Source: Flavihumibacter profundi (GTDB lineage: Bacteria; Bacteroidota; Bacteroidia; Chitinophagales; Chitinophagaceae). From it: 64,000 nt of DNA. The DNA lies in assembly GCF_020076305.1 (NCBI RefSeq), contig NZ_JAIQXE010000003.1:1-64000 (forward strand), given 5' to 3'. Under the pieces are notes generated by a model that worked only from the letters and a program-made list of their open reading frames with translations, was not told the DNA's origin and searched no databases. The position numbers were made by a program, and so were the translations under genes. Positions 52,980 to 62,099 of this stretch are shown here, one piece after another. The first letter of the stretch is position 1; each line of letters opens with the position of its first letter.

Positions 52980-54362
52980 CTACTCTGGTCGGTTTTCGGC
53001 TACCCCGGTATTTATGGTTACTACGATTAATTCAGGTTCAGGTTTATCTGCAATAATTAATGCATCTACCTGTTGCAAATGCTTTTTGATCCGCATAAAC
53101 TGAATGGCAAACAAGGCGATTGTCACCACTATTGAAAAAAACAGGATGGTAGATTGCCAGCTAAAGTATTGCCTGAGCGGACCGATCAGTGCCGGACCTG
53201 TTGCATATCCCAAATTGCTGATTGCCATGTATAATGTAAACTGCGTGGCAGAAACCTTTTTCCAGCAAAACTGCATGGCAATAGCCAATATGCCAACCAT
53301 TGCAAAAACATACACAACCGTATACGCAAAAATATATCCTGTTGTGAAGGAACTGTTATTCCAGTAAATCTTAAAAAAAGCCATTGACGCAGTTAACAGG
53401 ATCAGGAGAAAATAGTAAATACTTAACATACGGATTTTACCAAACAGGTCTAATAATGCCCCGCCAACAAACATCCCCATTATTCCACCTGTAAGAGAAG
53501 CAAGTGAATAGATTTGTGCGTACTCCTGGTTTGTCCAGTGTAAAACCTGCACCGTAAAAATGGGGATCAGGGTATTCATGAAATTAAAAGCCAATCCCAT
53601 TAGGTACAAAGGAAAAATAAGCAAAAGACTATAAGGCAACAAGACTACACGAAGCAGGGACCTGAAGATCATTGCCCAGCTTTCCAATTGCAATGAGGCA
53701 GTTTCCGGGGAGGCAAAGCCGGTAGTCCATGGCAATAATTTTTCGCCTGGCCGCTCCCGTAATAAAAGAGGAACCAGCATAATACAGCTTACGGCAACAG
53801 AAAGGGACAGCAGTGCAATTGAAAAATTATAATGATTTATGAGCCAGCTACCCAAAGCAAGGGAAGCTGATATTCCTATGATTTTTGAGCCCCACATCAA
53901 ACCATTTGCCCTTGCCTGCTGGTCCATGGGCACAATATCTATTGCCATTCCATCTGTAGCAACATCCTGGAATGCGCCAAAAAAGCCAACAAAAAAACCA
54001 GCTATCCTCAAATCATGTAAGTTATTGAGCGGGTCGGGTACCATGGCCATGCCGATGAAACTGCACATTAAACCGAGTTGCCCAAAAAGCACCCACGGCC
54101 TCCTGCGACCCATTGGCAGGTATGCATACCGGTCCATCAGCGGAGCCACCAGTATTTTAAAACTCCAGGGGATTCCTATAATCGCAACGAATCCACCAAT
54201 TTCGGCAACTGACTTGCCATTCATAGCCAGCCAGGCCGGGATGCCGAAGTAGGTCATCCCCTCAGGTATTCCCTGTGCCATATACAAGGCAACAAAATTG
54301 AAATACCTTAAAAAAGTATTTTCCGTTAATGCAGGAAGGTTTGCGGATTTATCTTTTCTCAT
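52980..54362 (-). CDS. MFS transporter (AmpG-like)
   Basis: 460 residues with 12 membrane helices. Loops 2-3 hold the RMGR-like MGRRRPWVLFGQ and FGAFQDVATDGMAIDIVP, which resemble AmpG and the PAT (acetyl-CoA/muropeptide) branch. It may import muropeptides or related compounds. 20 bases before the RidA gene and 6 bases after the preceding NTF2-like stop, so part of one transcript. Confidence 0.85.
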   Translation of the reverse strand: MRKDKSANLPALTENTFLRYFNFVALYMAQGIPEGMTYFGIPAWLAMNGKSVAEIGGFVAIIGIPWSFKILVAPLMDRYAYLPMGRRRPWVLFGQLGLMCSFIGMAMVPDPLNNLHDLRIAGFFVGFFGAFQDVATDGMAIDIVPMDQQARANGLMWGSKIIGISASLALGSWLINHYNFSIALLSLSVAVSCIMLVPLLLRERPGEKLLPWTTGFASPETASLQLESWAMIFRSLLRVVLLPYSLLLIFPLYLMGLAFNFMNTLIPIFTVQVLHWTNQEYAQIYSLASLTGGIMGMFVGGALLDLFGKIRMLSIYYFLLILLTASMAFFKIYWNNSSFTTGYIFAYTVVYVFAMVGILAIAMQFCWKKVSATQFTLYMAISNLGYATGPALIGPLRQYFSWQSTILFFSIVVTIALFAIQFMRIKKHLQQVDALIIADKPEPELIVVTINTGVAENRPE

Positions 54363-54368
54363 GGCGGC

Positions 54369-54827
54369 CTACTTTATCGTTGTTTTACTGATCAGCGCCC
54401 CCATTCCCCCAATAATTACCCAACCCTTTTCTGTCCGCTTCCAGGTATGGGTGATTTTATTGTAAGTTTTCTCTATGACTTCCTTTTTCTCATTTCTCCA
54501 GGTATAGTTCACATCATATAATACAATGACAATATCATCGAATACATTTTCAACTTTCCGTACCAGCTCAATCGTAAAAGTTTTGTTTTTATCCTTATAC
54601 AAATCAGCGATCCAGTCGGTAATATGGTCTTTACCCGTGATGATATTATTACTGGGATAACCCATAAAATTATCATGCCATAAAGTGCGATAATTGGTAA
54701 GGTCCTGTGCCTGCACATATTTCCAGTACTGCTCTTCCATCTTCCAGATTTCGTCCTTTACCATTTGCGTCTGGCTGAATGAAGGGAAAGTGCCCAGCAC
54801 CAGCAATGCGACTAAAATATATTTCAT
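54369..54827 (-). CDS. Secreted NTF2-like protein (DUF4440-type)
   Basis: 152 residues: signal peptide (MKYILVALLVLGTFPSFSQ) and a SnoaL/NTF2-like domain (KMEEQYWKYVQAQDLTNYRT, then LWHDNFMGYP). No catalytic residues can be assigned. The stop is 6 bases before the MFS start and it follows the acyltransferase-like gene by 8 bases. Confidence 0.75.
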   Translation of the reverse strand: MKYILVALLVLGTFPSFSQTQMVKDEIWKMEEQYWKYVQAQDLTNYRTLWHDNFMGYPSNNIITGKDHITDWIADLYKDKNKTFTIELVRKVENVFDDIVIVLYDVNYTWRNEKKEVIEKTYNKITHTWKRTEKGWVIIGGMGALISKTTIK

Positions 54828-54835
54828 GCTTTCAT

Positions 54836-56023
54836 TTATAAATAACTAAGCCACCATTTATCCTTATGATTCGTTTTATAGATATCGTACCATTTACATA
54901 GCGGGTACAACAGCAGAACAACTATGATCCAGACCAGGTAAGTAAACCCTAAAGAAAAACCATAACCGACAAGCCAGGGGCTGTCTTTTGGATTCGAACC
55001 TCCTGTCAAAACCATATCCGTCCAGGGCCGGCCACTATATACCACTGCAACAATTGCCAGTAAGTGAATCAGGTACAAATGCAGGATATAAAAGAAGAGC
55101 GGTACCCTTCCAAACGGGATTATTATTTTTCCAAGTTGGTTCAACGGCTTTTCCGCCAGGGCCAGAAAGATAAGCGCCGGACCCAGTGTCATCAATGCAT
55201 ACAACAGGGAAGGCGGGTATTTGGTCACATTCAGCAATGAACAGATGGTCAACAGTGTGGACTTTTGCATGGCCCATGGTGCCATATCACCATATTGGTT
55301 AATTCCCCTGATGAGCAGGAACAAGATGATTGAACTGGTGCCGGCAATCAGTAAATATTTTTTCCTGAGGGCAACATCCATTCCTTTTTTATACAATTGC
55401 CCAAAGCTATACCCCAACAGCATAATGCATAGCCATGGCAGCACCGGGTAACCTGTGCCAATTGTCCGTCCGCCTATTGTGAACCTTTTGCGCTCATGCA
55501 ATTCGGCCCATATAAAGTCTTTAACCGTATTGCCTTCTGCATGGATGCCATCGAATAAGTTATGACCAATTAAAACCAGGAGGCCAAGGGCTAAAATTAT
55601 TTTAGGCGGCAGGTAGACCAAACCCGAGAGGATAACCATACAAAACCCAAGCACCCAGATCACCTGCAGGCGGAAGAATAGAAATGCCGGATTGAAAGAC
55701 CAGGCAAAGCCAATTATGGTCAATTCAAGAAACATCAGCCACAGTCCTCTTTTAAATAAAAAAGCGGATAGTTCTTTTTTCGTTTTCCTTTCGCCAACCA
55801 GGAAGGCGGAAGTGCCTGCGAGGAACACAAATACCGGTGCACAAAAATGGGTGATCCACCTGGTAAAAAATAATGCAGCGTTACTTTGGGATAAATCTGT
55901 GGGGTCATACAAGTACTGATCAGCATGGAAATAATCCCGGACATGGTCAAGCGCCATTATTACAATAACTACTCCCCTTAAGAGGTCAATTGATTCGATC
56001 CTTGTTTTGGTTACTGTGGACAT
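54836..56023 (-). CDS. HGSNAT/DUF1624-like membrane acyltransferase
   Basis: 395 residues, about ten helices. It begins with TRIESIDLLRGVVIVIMALD, close to the pattern of the plus-strand DUF5009 protein at 41884, and has the conserved His in ITHFCAPVFVFLAGTSAFL. It probably transfers acyl groups to an outward-facing substrate. The window holds two members of this superfamily, in different neighbourhoods. Confidence 0.8.
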   Translation of the reverse strand: MSTVTKTRIESIDLLRGVVIVIMALDHVRDYFHADQYLYDPTDLSQSNAALFFTRWITHFCAPVFVFLAGTSAFLVGERKTKKELSAFLFKRGLWLMFLELTIIGFAWSFNPAFLFFRLQVIWVLGFCMVILSGLVYLPPKIILALGLLVLIGHNLFDGIHAEGNTVKDFIWAELHERKRFTIGGRTIGTGYPVLPWLCIMLLGYSFGQLYKKGMDVALRKKYLLIAGTSSIILFLLIRGINQYGDMAPWAMQKSTLLTICSLLNVTKYPPSLLYALMTLGPALIFLALAEKPLNQLGKIIIPFGRVPLFFYILHLYLIHLLAIVAVVYSGRPWTDMVLTGGSNPKDSPWLVGYGFSLGFTYLVWIIVVLLLYPLCKWYDIYKTNHKDKWWLSYL

Positions 56024-56056
56024 GAATTATATTACAAGCTATTTGATACTGACTTC

Positions 56057-56935
56057 TCACATATGCTTCCGTACATCCATACCTAGCCTGCCCATTCTTG
56101 CAGCCCAGGTTTCTTCGTCTACACTTCCTGCTGCGATCCAGTCTTCATCAGCAAGGGAAGCCCGGTAGCCAAGCAGTGGTGCAGCGTCGGCCCCGACAGG
56201 ATTACGGAAAGCAGTATGCCCTTCTGATAATATGGTAAGGACCATGTCCGCTACGGTCTCTGGCATTACATGGTGAGAAGCAGATGCAGAGAGGTAGGCT
56301 TTCAACCGGATGTGGTTGGGGTAAACCGAAGACACCGGCAGGCCTGCAAATTTATCTATCAGGGGAGTATCAATAACACCAGGCTCAACAAGTGCCACAC
56401 GTATTCCAAACTGGCCAACCTCCCCGGCAAGGCTTTCACTAAGTGCCTCAACGGCAGCCTTTGAAGCAGCATATGCCCCAAAACAAGGACTGTATATTTT
56501 ACCGGAAACGGAAGTCACGTTAATAATACATCCACTTTGGCGCTGGCGCATCCCCGGTAGTACGGCCTGGATACAACGCAGGGTACCCAGGTAATTAGTC
56601 TGGGTCACCGCATAAAATGTTTCAAAAGGCATTTCTTCAACTGAACCAATGGGCGCAATTCCAGCGTTATTGACCAATACGTCAATTTGCCCGGCCCGGG
56701 ACAAAACTTCATCTACAGCTGTTTGTACTGACTTGCCATCATCTACATCCATTGTAAGGATAGTTACCGGCAGGTTTTCCCGTGCAGCGAGTTGCGCTAA
56801 TCCCGGAGCCTTTTGCGGATTCCGCATGGTAGCAAATACGTTGTATCCATTACGTGCCATAGTTTCAGCAATAGCAAACCCGATTCCGGTACTACAACCA
56901 GTAATCAGAACATTTGCTTTAGGTTGATTTCCCAT
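56057..56935 (-). CDS. Short-chain dehydrogenase/reductase
   Basis: 292 residues from ATG 56935; a TTG at 56968 adds 11 poor residues. Classical SDR: TGCSTGIG cofactor loop, NNAGIAPIG, active-site YAASKAAVEAL (Y-x3-K), VEPGVIDTP. NAD(P)-dependent oxidoreductase of unknown substrate, cytoplasmic. It lies between the DUF1624-like and broken DUF2306 genes on the same strand. Confidence 0.88.
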   Translation of the reverse strand: MGNQPKANVLITGCSTGIGFAIAETMARNGYNVFATMRNPQKAPGLAQLAARENLPVTILTMDVDDGKSVQTAVDEVLSRAGQIDVLVNNAGIAPIGSVEEMPFETFYAVTQTNYLGTLRCIQAVLPGMRQRQSGCIINVTSVSGKIYSPCFGAYAASKAAVEALSESLAGEVGQFGIRVALVEPGVIDTPLIDKFAGLPVSSVYPNHIRLKAYLSASASHHVMPETVADMVLTILSEGHTAFRNPVGADAAPLLGYRASLADEDWIAAGSVDEETWAARMGRLGMDVRKHM

Positions 56936-56968
56936 TTTCTTATTCTCCACTATTGAATTATTCAGCAA

Positions 56969-57619
56969 TTAAACCGTTTTGCCGGCAATTGTAAGATTCC
57001 CTCTTCTGACCTTGGCTCCTTGCAAAAAAACTTCGGTTACCATAAGAGGAAAAGCCCAGCAGGCCCATGCCATAACGTTTACTGTTGTTGCAGGATCTAT
57101 ATGAAATTGCTCAACGAGGATTTTTTCTAACAACCGGAAACTGGTAAATGCACAGGTCACCACAAAACTCCTGACCATTCATTCCCGGTGCTGGTCATAA
57201 TTTTTCGACCTTACAGACCAATAGGCCATGCCGGATGTAATTAACCACGCTAATGCCAGCCCCATCAGGCCCGTCCCGAAGTTTACATCTTTTTCAGTGA
57301 TGATCAGTTTCCCAACAGATAAATTGAGCGAAGCCACAGCAGCGACAAGAATACTCGTTAAATAAATCTTGCCCATTGTATGGTGTACTTTGGGGTAATT
57401 ATTCCGGATTGCAGGGAAAAACTGGAAAGGGCCAATTAAAAGGGCAATCATCCCACCAACAATATGCAGCAATAACCAGGGTGCGAAGTTTGGCCAGTAG
57501 CCCTTTCCATATGCGTCAACGTTATAAGAAAAATAATGGAATGCATTATCATAAATAAAATAAAGCGAGGCCAAAATAATAATACCCCATCCTGCAATGC
57601 TGATTAACCTTGTTGCCAT
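56969..57619 (-). pseudogene. DUF2306 membrane protein interrupted by an in-frame TGA
   Basis: Two frames in the same register meet at 57178/57179: the first (ATG 57619, 146 residues) ends NYDQHRE and TGA; the second continues MVRSFVVTCAFTSFRLLEK to 56969. DUF2306 proteins carry the continuous motif H-R-x-W-M-x-R-S, so TGA stands exactly where TGG (Trp) is expected (HRE-W-MVRS). Predicted helices IAGWGIIILASLYFIYD, WLLLHIVGGMIALLIGPFQF, TSILVAAVASLNLSVG and NVMAWACWAFPLMVTEVFL fit the family. Nonsense mutation or sequencing error; otherwise the gene is intact (216 codons). Confidence 0.8.
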
Positions 57620-57642
57620 AAGAGATGTTTTTAGCTTATCAA

Positions 57643-58539
57643 TTACTTTTCTTTTAGGTAGGTCTCAACGTGTTTCACTTTGTCGTCATCTATATACATG
57701 AAATTGAGTTGTATTGCACCTGAAGACAGGAAATCAAAATGAAGGCTGGCTTCAAAGCCTTTAGGTGCGCCGGGATAGTCAAAAGTATTGTTGCCCACAT
57801 ACAAAAAATCTTCCCCAAACACTTCATTTTTCATCCAGAGTGTATGCTCATTTTTAAACAAATCGACCGACCTGGTTTTATCCTGTACACTTATATAATG
57901 TCCGGCCAGTTTATCCAGCGCTTCCGGCTCAGCCAACAGTTTCGGTGACATGCTCACATCATAGGTCACTTTGGCGGTTCCATTACTATTTTTCTGCAGG
58001 TCAAGGATCCTTCGCTTTGCAGCCGGGGAGGCAGCAGAGGAGTCTTTACCGATATATTTATCGCCTGTAAAATACAACTGTGTTACCAGTGGCTGGTACC
58101 CTTCTGCGGTAATCATCAAATGGAAATGTGCAGGCCGGGTATGTCCATTTCCCACATCATAGGGCACAGGCAGGATGGTATTAAAAACATACTGCCCGTT
58201 TGCATCAGAATAGGTTGTACCCCGGTACCTGAAATCGCTGGTGGTATTATCATAAACACCTTTGCCATCACAATGCCACAATTCTATTTTAGCATTCTTA
58301 TAGGGAGTAATACAATCATTGTGCTTGATTTTGCCACTCAGTTGAATCAGGGTTCCCTTATCTCCCGGGATGACAAAATTATTCCTGACCGGGCTACCCG
58401 GGCGATAATACGGGCCCAGGATATCACTCGTGGTTTCACAGTCACCCACATATTGCTTGCCATCAAAACGAACAAATCCAAAAGCACTAACTGCGAAAGC
58501 ACTTAATGTTGTATTTTTTATAAAGGCTCTCCTTTTCAT
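57643..58539 (-). CDS. Exported intradiol ring-cleavage dioxygenase-like protein
   Basis: 298 residues. TAT-like start (MKRRAFIKNTTLSAFAVSAFG). Domain with SDILGPYYRPGSPVRNNFV, GKIKHNDCITPYKNAKIELW and NGHTRPAHFHLMI: Tyr residues and the paired His of HFH are the iron ligands of catechol and protocatechuate dioxygenases. A C-terminal lipocalin-like extension of about 100 residues follows. Secreted members of this family cleave aromatic compounds or act as carriers; the substrate is unknown. Confidence 0.8.
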   Translation of the reverse strand: MKRRAFIKNTTLSAFAVSAFGFVRFDGKQYVGDCETTSDILGPYYRPGSPVRNNFVIPGDKGTLIQLSGKIKHNDCITPYKNAKIELWHCDGKGVYDNTTSDFRYRGTTYSDANGQYVFNTILPVPYDVGNGHTRPAHFHLMITAEGYQPLVTQLYFTGDKYIGKDSSAASPAAKRRILDLQKNSNGTAKVTYDVSMSPKLLAEPEALDKLAGHYISVQDKTRSVDLFKNEHTLWMKNEVFGEDFLYVGNNTFDYPGAPKGFEASLHFDFLSSGAIQLNFMYIDDDKVKHVETYLKEK

Positions 58540-58561
58540 ATTGACAGTTGATAAATGCTAA

Positions 58562-59200
58562 TTATTTTTTTGCTTTTGCAGCTTCCAGGATATTCATGCC
58601 GCTTGCTTTAATGATCACCGAGCGATCGTAATAAGTTGAATAATGGTCTATCTTTTTCTCCGCATTAAAATGAACGGAAAAATTCATACGGAGGGCAACT
58701 GGTTTTCCTTTAAATACCATCTTGTTGGAAAAATAAGAGATCACATAAATCCCCAATTGTGCACCACCTTTAGGTTGTGCAATAACATTAATGGGAATAT
58801 TGTTGAATTCAGTCATGGTCATAGATTCAACTCCTGATTTCTCCTTCCAGTTTTTCCACCAGCCCACTACCGCAGTTTTACCCGATAAAGTAGTACGGGT
58901 ATCCACATCGCCATCGGGAAAACTGTAGACAACATTATCAGCCAGCATATCACCCCAGGCATCAAATTCAAACTTTGATATATGGTTAAAAGCCGCAAGG
59001 GATGAATCGGTATACTCCATCGGTGCAATAATAAAATTCGGATTGGTAATGGCTGCCGGCATTGTTGTTACGGGTTCTTCCTTTACAGCCTGTTCTTTTA
59101 CCGGTGCGGCTCCATTACAGCCCACTGTAAAAAAACTGGTAAATATGACGATACCCGCAATTACCAGGGCCAGGGCCACCAACAAGTTAAACTTTTTCAT
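58562..59200 (-). CDS. NTF2-like lipoprotein
   Basis: 212 residues: lipoprotein signal with IFTSFFTVGCNGA (Cys near 28), a spacer rich in Pro/Thr, then a SnoaL/NTF2-like domain (AAFNHISKFEFDAWGDMLAD, then NVVYSFPDGDVDTRTTLSG). Third NTF2-fold protein in the window. Only 22 bases before the intradiol dioxygenase start, so they share a transcript and may act on one substrate in the periplasm. Confidence 0.8.
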   Translation of the reverse strand: MKKFNLLVALALVIAGIVIFTSFFTVGCNGAAPVKEQAVKEEPVTTMPAAITNPNFIIAPMEYTDSSLAAFNHISKFEFDAWGDMLADNVVYSFPDGDVDTRTTLSGKTAVVGWWKNWKEKSGVESMTMTEFNNIPINVIAQPKGGAQLGIYVISYFSNKMVFKGKPVALRMNFSVHFNAEKKIDHYSTYYDRSVIIKASGMNILEAAKAKK

Positions 59201-59240
59201 GGTTTATTTTTTTCTCCGATAAACCTACTGTTTAGCAACT

Positions 59241-59268
59241 GCAAAAAGATAAGGGTCAGGATGAACAA
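59241..59268 (-). promoter_or_regulatory. Putative Bacteroidota promoter of the NTF2-like/dioxygenase pair
   Basis: On the minus strand TTG (59266-59268) is followed, after about 15 bases, by TATCTTTTTGCAG (59239-59251), similar to the TTG-N19-TAnnTTTG arrangement. The ATG at 59200 lies about 40 bases downstream. The -7 box has two extra Ts, so the match is imperfect. Confidence 0.35.
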
Positions 59269-59290
59269 GGCGCCAGACTGTCCGAATAGG

Positions 59291-59304
59291 GGTAAATATT
59301 TACC
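59291..59304. promoter_or_regulatory. 14-bp perfect palindrome, possible operator
   Basis: GGTAAATATTTACC is perfectly self-complementary. It lies upstream of the NTF2-like lipoprotein promoter and 12 bases after the LytTR gene's stop. Short AT-centred palindromes with GG/CC ends are typical binding sites of dimeric regulators. No gene for such a regulator is adjacent. Confidence 0.35.
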
Positions 59305-59316
59305 GGCCGGATCGGG

Positions 59317-60063
59317 CTACAGGGTCTTAATACTTTTCAGGAGTTTTTCTTTCTGGTCTGCACTGAGCGGAATGGTTTTCTGGCCAAGCATTACATGGCT
59401 TTCAGCCACTTCATCCACATGCGAAAGGTTGATGATATAAGAACGGTGAATACGGAGGAAAAGCCGCATGGGCAATTTCTCTTCAATTGTTTTCAGTGTA
59501 ATAGCAAGCAGGTATTCTTTCTGTTGGGTAAATATCCGGCAATAGTTACGATCGGCTTCCATGTAAAGGATTTCGGCAAGCATAATTTTGACCATCTTAT
59601 TGCTGTGCCGTATAAAAATCCGGTCACTTAAAATAAAGGGTTGCTCTTCCCCGGCAACTTTTTCTGTAAATGGTCCGGTTGCGCGTTCTGCCATGCGGCT
59701 GATCGTGAGTTCTATTGCCCTTTGCAGGTCCAGTTGCTTAAACGGTTTGGAAATAAATGCTGCCGGCCGGGAAATTTTCGCCCTGTTAAAGGTTGCTTCA
59801 TCTGCATTGGCAGTCAGGTAAATGATGGGGATATCAGCGATTTTTTGGATTTGTAAAGCGGTTTCAATCCCATCTAATTTTCCCTTCAGGTTGATATCGA
59901 GTAAAACAATATCGGGCCTGTTCGCTGATACATGCTGGATGGCTTCTTCACCGCGCGGCAAAATACCAGTTACCTCATAACCAAGATCAGTGAGCAACAT
60001 GGAAATCTTTGCACCAATGATCATTTCATCTTCTACCACCAGTATTTTGATTCCCTTATCCAT
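59317..60063 (-). CDS. LytTR-family response regulator
   Basis: 248 residues. Receiver domain (about 5-120) with DE near residue 12, phospho-Asp in IVLLDINLKG (about 56), T in YLTANAD and K in SKPFKQ. LytTR DNA-binding domain (about 140-245): KIMLAEILYMEADRNYCRIF and LPMRLFLRIHRSYIINLSHV. Such regulators bind two direct repeats upstream of targets. Its start overlaps the kinase stop by three bases (TAATG), so they are a cognate pair. Confidence 0.92.
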   Translation of the reverse strand: MDKGIKILVVEDEMIIGAKISMLLTDLGYEVTGILPRGEEAIQHVSANRPDIVLLDINLKGKLDGIETALQIQKIADIPIIYLTANADEATFNRAKISRPAAFISKPFKQLDLQRAIELTISRMAERATGPFTEKVAGEEQPFILSDRIFIRHSNKMVKIMLAEILYMEADRNYCRIFTQQKEYLLAITLKTIEEKLPMRLFLRIHRSYIINLSHVDEVAESHVMLGQKTIPLSADQKEKLLKSIKTL

Positions 60064-62099
60064 TAATGCGGCATTTCGTATTTAAAAACAATAGAGATAG
60101 CAGTACCCTGACTGGTATCTGTCGAAAGTTTGCCACTTAACTGTTGTACTAATAAATTTACCAATTCTGTTCCGAAGCCTGTTCCTTTTGCTTTACTATT
60201 TTGGGGTTTGCCAATACCATTATCTGCAACCTTAAATACCCATTCATTTTTAGCGCCGGTTTTTGCCAAACTGATCTGTATTTCACCGCGCCGGTTTTCC
60301 GGGAAAGCATATTTAAGTGCATTGGTCAGTAATTCATTCGCAATAAGTCCGATCGGTATAGCCGTATCAATATCCAGTTCAACGGGCTGCATACTACAGC
60401 GGATATTGATCCGGTCACCGGCGTTAAAGCTGTCTGCAATACTTTCGCTCAGGTTTTTAAAATAATCCTGCATCTCAATAGCGGCAAGGTTGCTGCCCTG
60501 GTACAATTTCTGGTGGATGATACCCATTGAAAGTACCCGGTTCTGGGTGGCCTTCATCACTTCCTGGCCCGTAGGATGGTCGATCTGCGCAGCTTGTAAT
60601 GCCAATAAGCCAGAAACAACTTCCAGGTTATTCTTTACGCGGTGATGGATTTCTTTCAGCAGTAATTCATTTTCAGCATTGCGTTTATCCAGTTGTGCGT
60701 TTTTTTGTGCAAGGTCATTATTGAGCGACCCGAGTTTGGTATTAAGCAATTGTTTATTCTGGTAGTTGCGGTATAGCACCACCAGGCTGAAAATCAGCAA
60801 CCCGGCAGCGCTTAAGATCATCCACTGCAAGCGCTTTTGTTGCAGGATGGACAACTCCTGCGATTTAATGGTTGATTCCTTTTGCGCCACTTCAAATTCT
60901 GTTTGCAGTTTGGCAACCCGCTGGTCGGCATCAGCGGTGAATACACTATCCTTCAGCTGGTCATATTTCAGGAAAGCGGTATGGGCATTTTTGTAGTCGC
61001 CGGTAGCCGCGTAGGCTGTTCCCAATTCCTTATAGGCCAGGTGCAGAAAATAATTATCGCCGAATTTTTCAGTGGCCACCTGCAGGCAGGTATCCAGGCT
61101 TTTTATTGCCTCGGCTGAACGTTTGGAAAGGTTCTGAAGTTTCCCCATTGCCAGCCAGGAACGCATCAGCATAAAATTATTATCTAACAGCGTTGAATAC
61201 CTGATTGCATTTTTTGCATTGACTTCTGCTTTGTCGTAATCATAGGTAATGGTATACAGGTCGGCCAGTGAAATATAGATATCTGCCAGGTTATTATAAA
61301 ACTGGTAGCGTTCACTTATTGCCAGTGCGCGCTTATAGTATTCCAGTGCCCTGGGGTAATCTTTTACAGCCAGGTAATTGTTACCGATCACATAGAGGGT
61401 AAAACTGTAATCCATATCATCTATACCCCTATGCTTAAACAATAGCTCAGATTTCAACCCGTATTCAATGCCTTTACTAAATTTCGATTGCTTCCAGAAT
61501 AAATTGCTGAGGTCGCTATAGGCCATGGCAATGGCTTTGATGTCGTGCAGGGACTCGCCAAGGCGCAAGCCTTCCATGGCGTAATCGGCTGCCTTGCTGA
61601 TGAGTCCCCTGCGTTCCATCACATAGCCCATTTGGGTTAACACCTGCGGAAGGTCTTTCCGGGGAAGCCTGGTCCTGGCTGAATCCAGCACAGCGAAAGC
61701 GGAATCCAATTTTTCCTGTCGCAATAAAATAGCACCAAGTGTTGTTTGCAGCCGGCCTTCCCAGGCAGTTTGGCGGGAAGCAATTGCAGCTTCCAGCACC
61801 TGGCGGGTGAGTGAATTGGCTTTATCCAGGTTACGGGTATGCCAGTAATAAGCCAGGTCGTTACCGATTTTGAATTTCAGGGAATCGGGCAAATTTTGCC
61901 TGTACGCCTTTTCCAGGATGGTTAAGTAGGAAGAATCGAAATCATCTGTTTCGACGAATACCTGCAAGTATGGTGGATTGCGGGAGAAATCAACTATTTG
62001 GGCGTGAACAGTTGCAGTCACGAATAAAAAAAACAGTGTACAGTTTACCGGAATGGTTCTTCTCCACATAAACCGATACCGTTTTTTTATGGTGTTCAT
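60063..62099 (-). CDS. TPR sensor histidine kinase (HisKA_2 type)
   Basis: 678 residues. Signal-like start, then about 400 periplasmic residues of TPR repeats (ALEYYKRALAISERYQFYNN then LADIYIS; AEVNAKNAIRYSTLLD). Coiled coil and one membrane helix follow (WMILSAAGLLIFSLVVLYRN, about 445), then HisKA_2 with the phospho-accepting His in LLLKEIHHRVKNNLEVVSGL and an ATPase domain (NELLTNALKYAFPEN, DNGIGKP). It signals to the LytTR regulator; the ligand is unknown. The ATG overlaps the upstream gene's stop by 4 bases. Confidence 0.92.
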   Translation of the reverse strand: MNTIKKRYRFMWRRTIPVNCTLFFLFVTATVHAQIVDFSRNPPYLQVFVETDDFDSSYLTILEKAYRQNLPDSLKFKIGNDLAYYWHTRNLDKANSLTRQVLEAAIASRQTAWEGRLQTTLGAILLRQEKLDSAFAVLDSARTRLPRKDLPQVLTQMGYVMERRGLISKAADYAMEGLRLGESLHDIKAIAMAYSDLSNLFWKQSKFSKGIEYGLKSELLFKHRGIDDMDYSFTLYVIGNNYLAVKDYPRALEYYKRALAISERYQFYNNLADIYISLADLYTITYDYDKAEVNAKNAIRYSTLLDNNFMLMRSWLAMGKLQNLSKRSAEAIKSLDTCLQVATEKFGDNYFLHLAYKELGTAYAATGDYKNAHTAFLKYDQLKDSVFTADADQRVAKLQTEFEVAQKESTIKSQELSILQQKRLQWMILSAAGLLIFSLVVLYRNYQNKQLLNTKLGSLNNDLAQKNAQLDKRNAENELLLKEIHHRVKNNLEVVSGLLALQAAQIDHPTGQEVMKATQNRVLSMGIIHQKLYQGSNLAAIEMQDYFKNLSESIADSFNAGDRINIRCSMQPVELDIDTAIPIGLIANELLTNALKYAFPENRRGEIQISLAKTGAKNEWVFKVADNGIGKPQNSKAKGTGFGTELVNLLVQQLSGKLSTDTSQGTAISIVFKYEMPH

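Noticed and set aside
57179-57181. UGA read as tryptophan genome-wide
   Set aside because: Several intact genes here end at TGA with correct lengths, so TGA is a normal stop.
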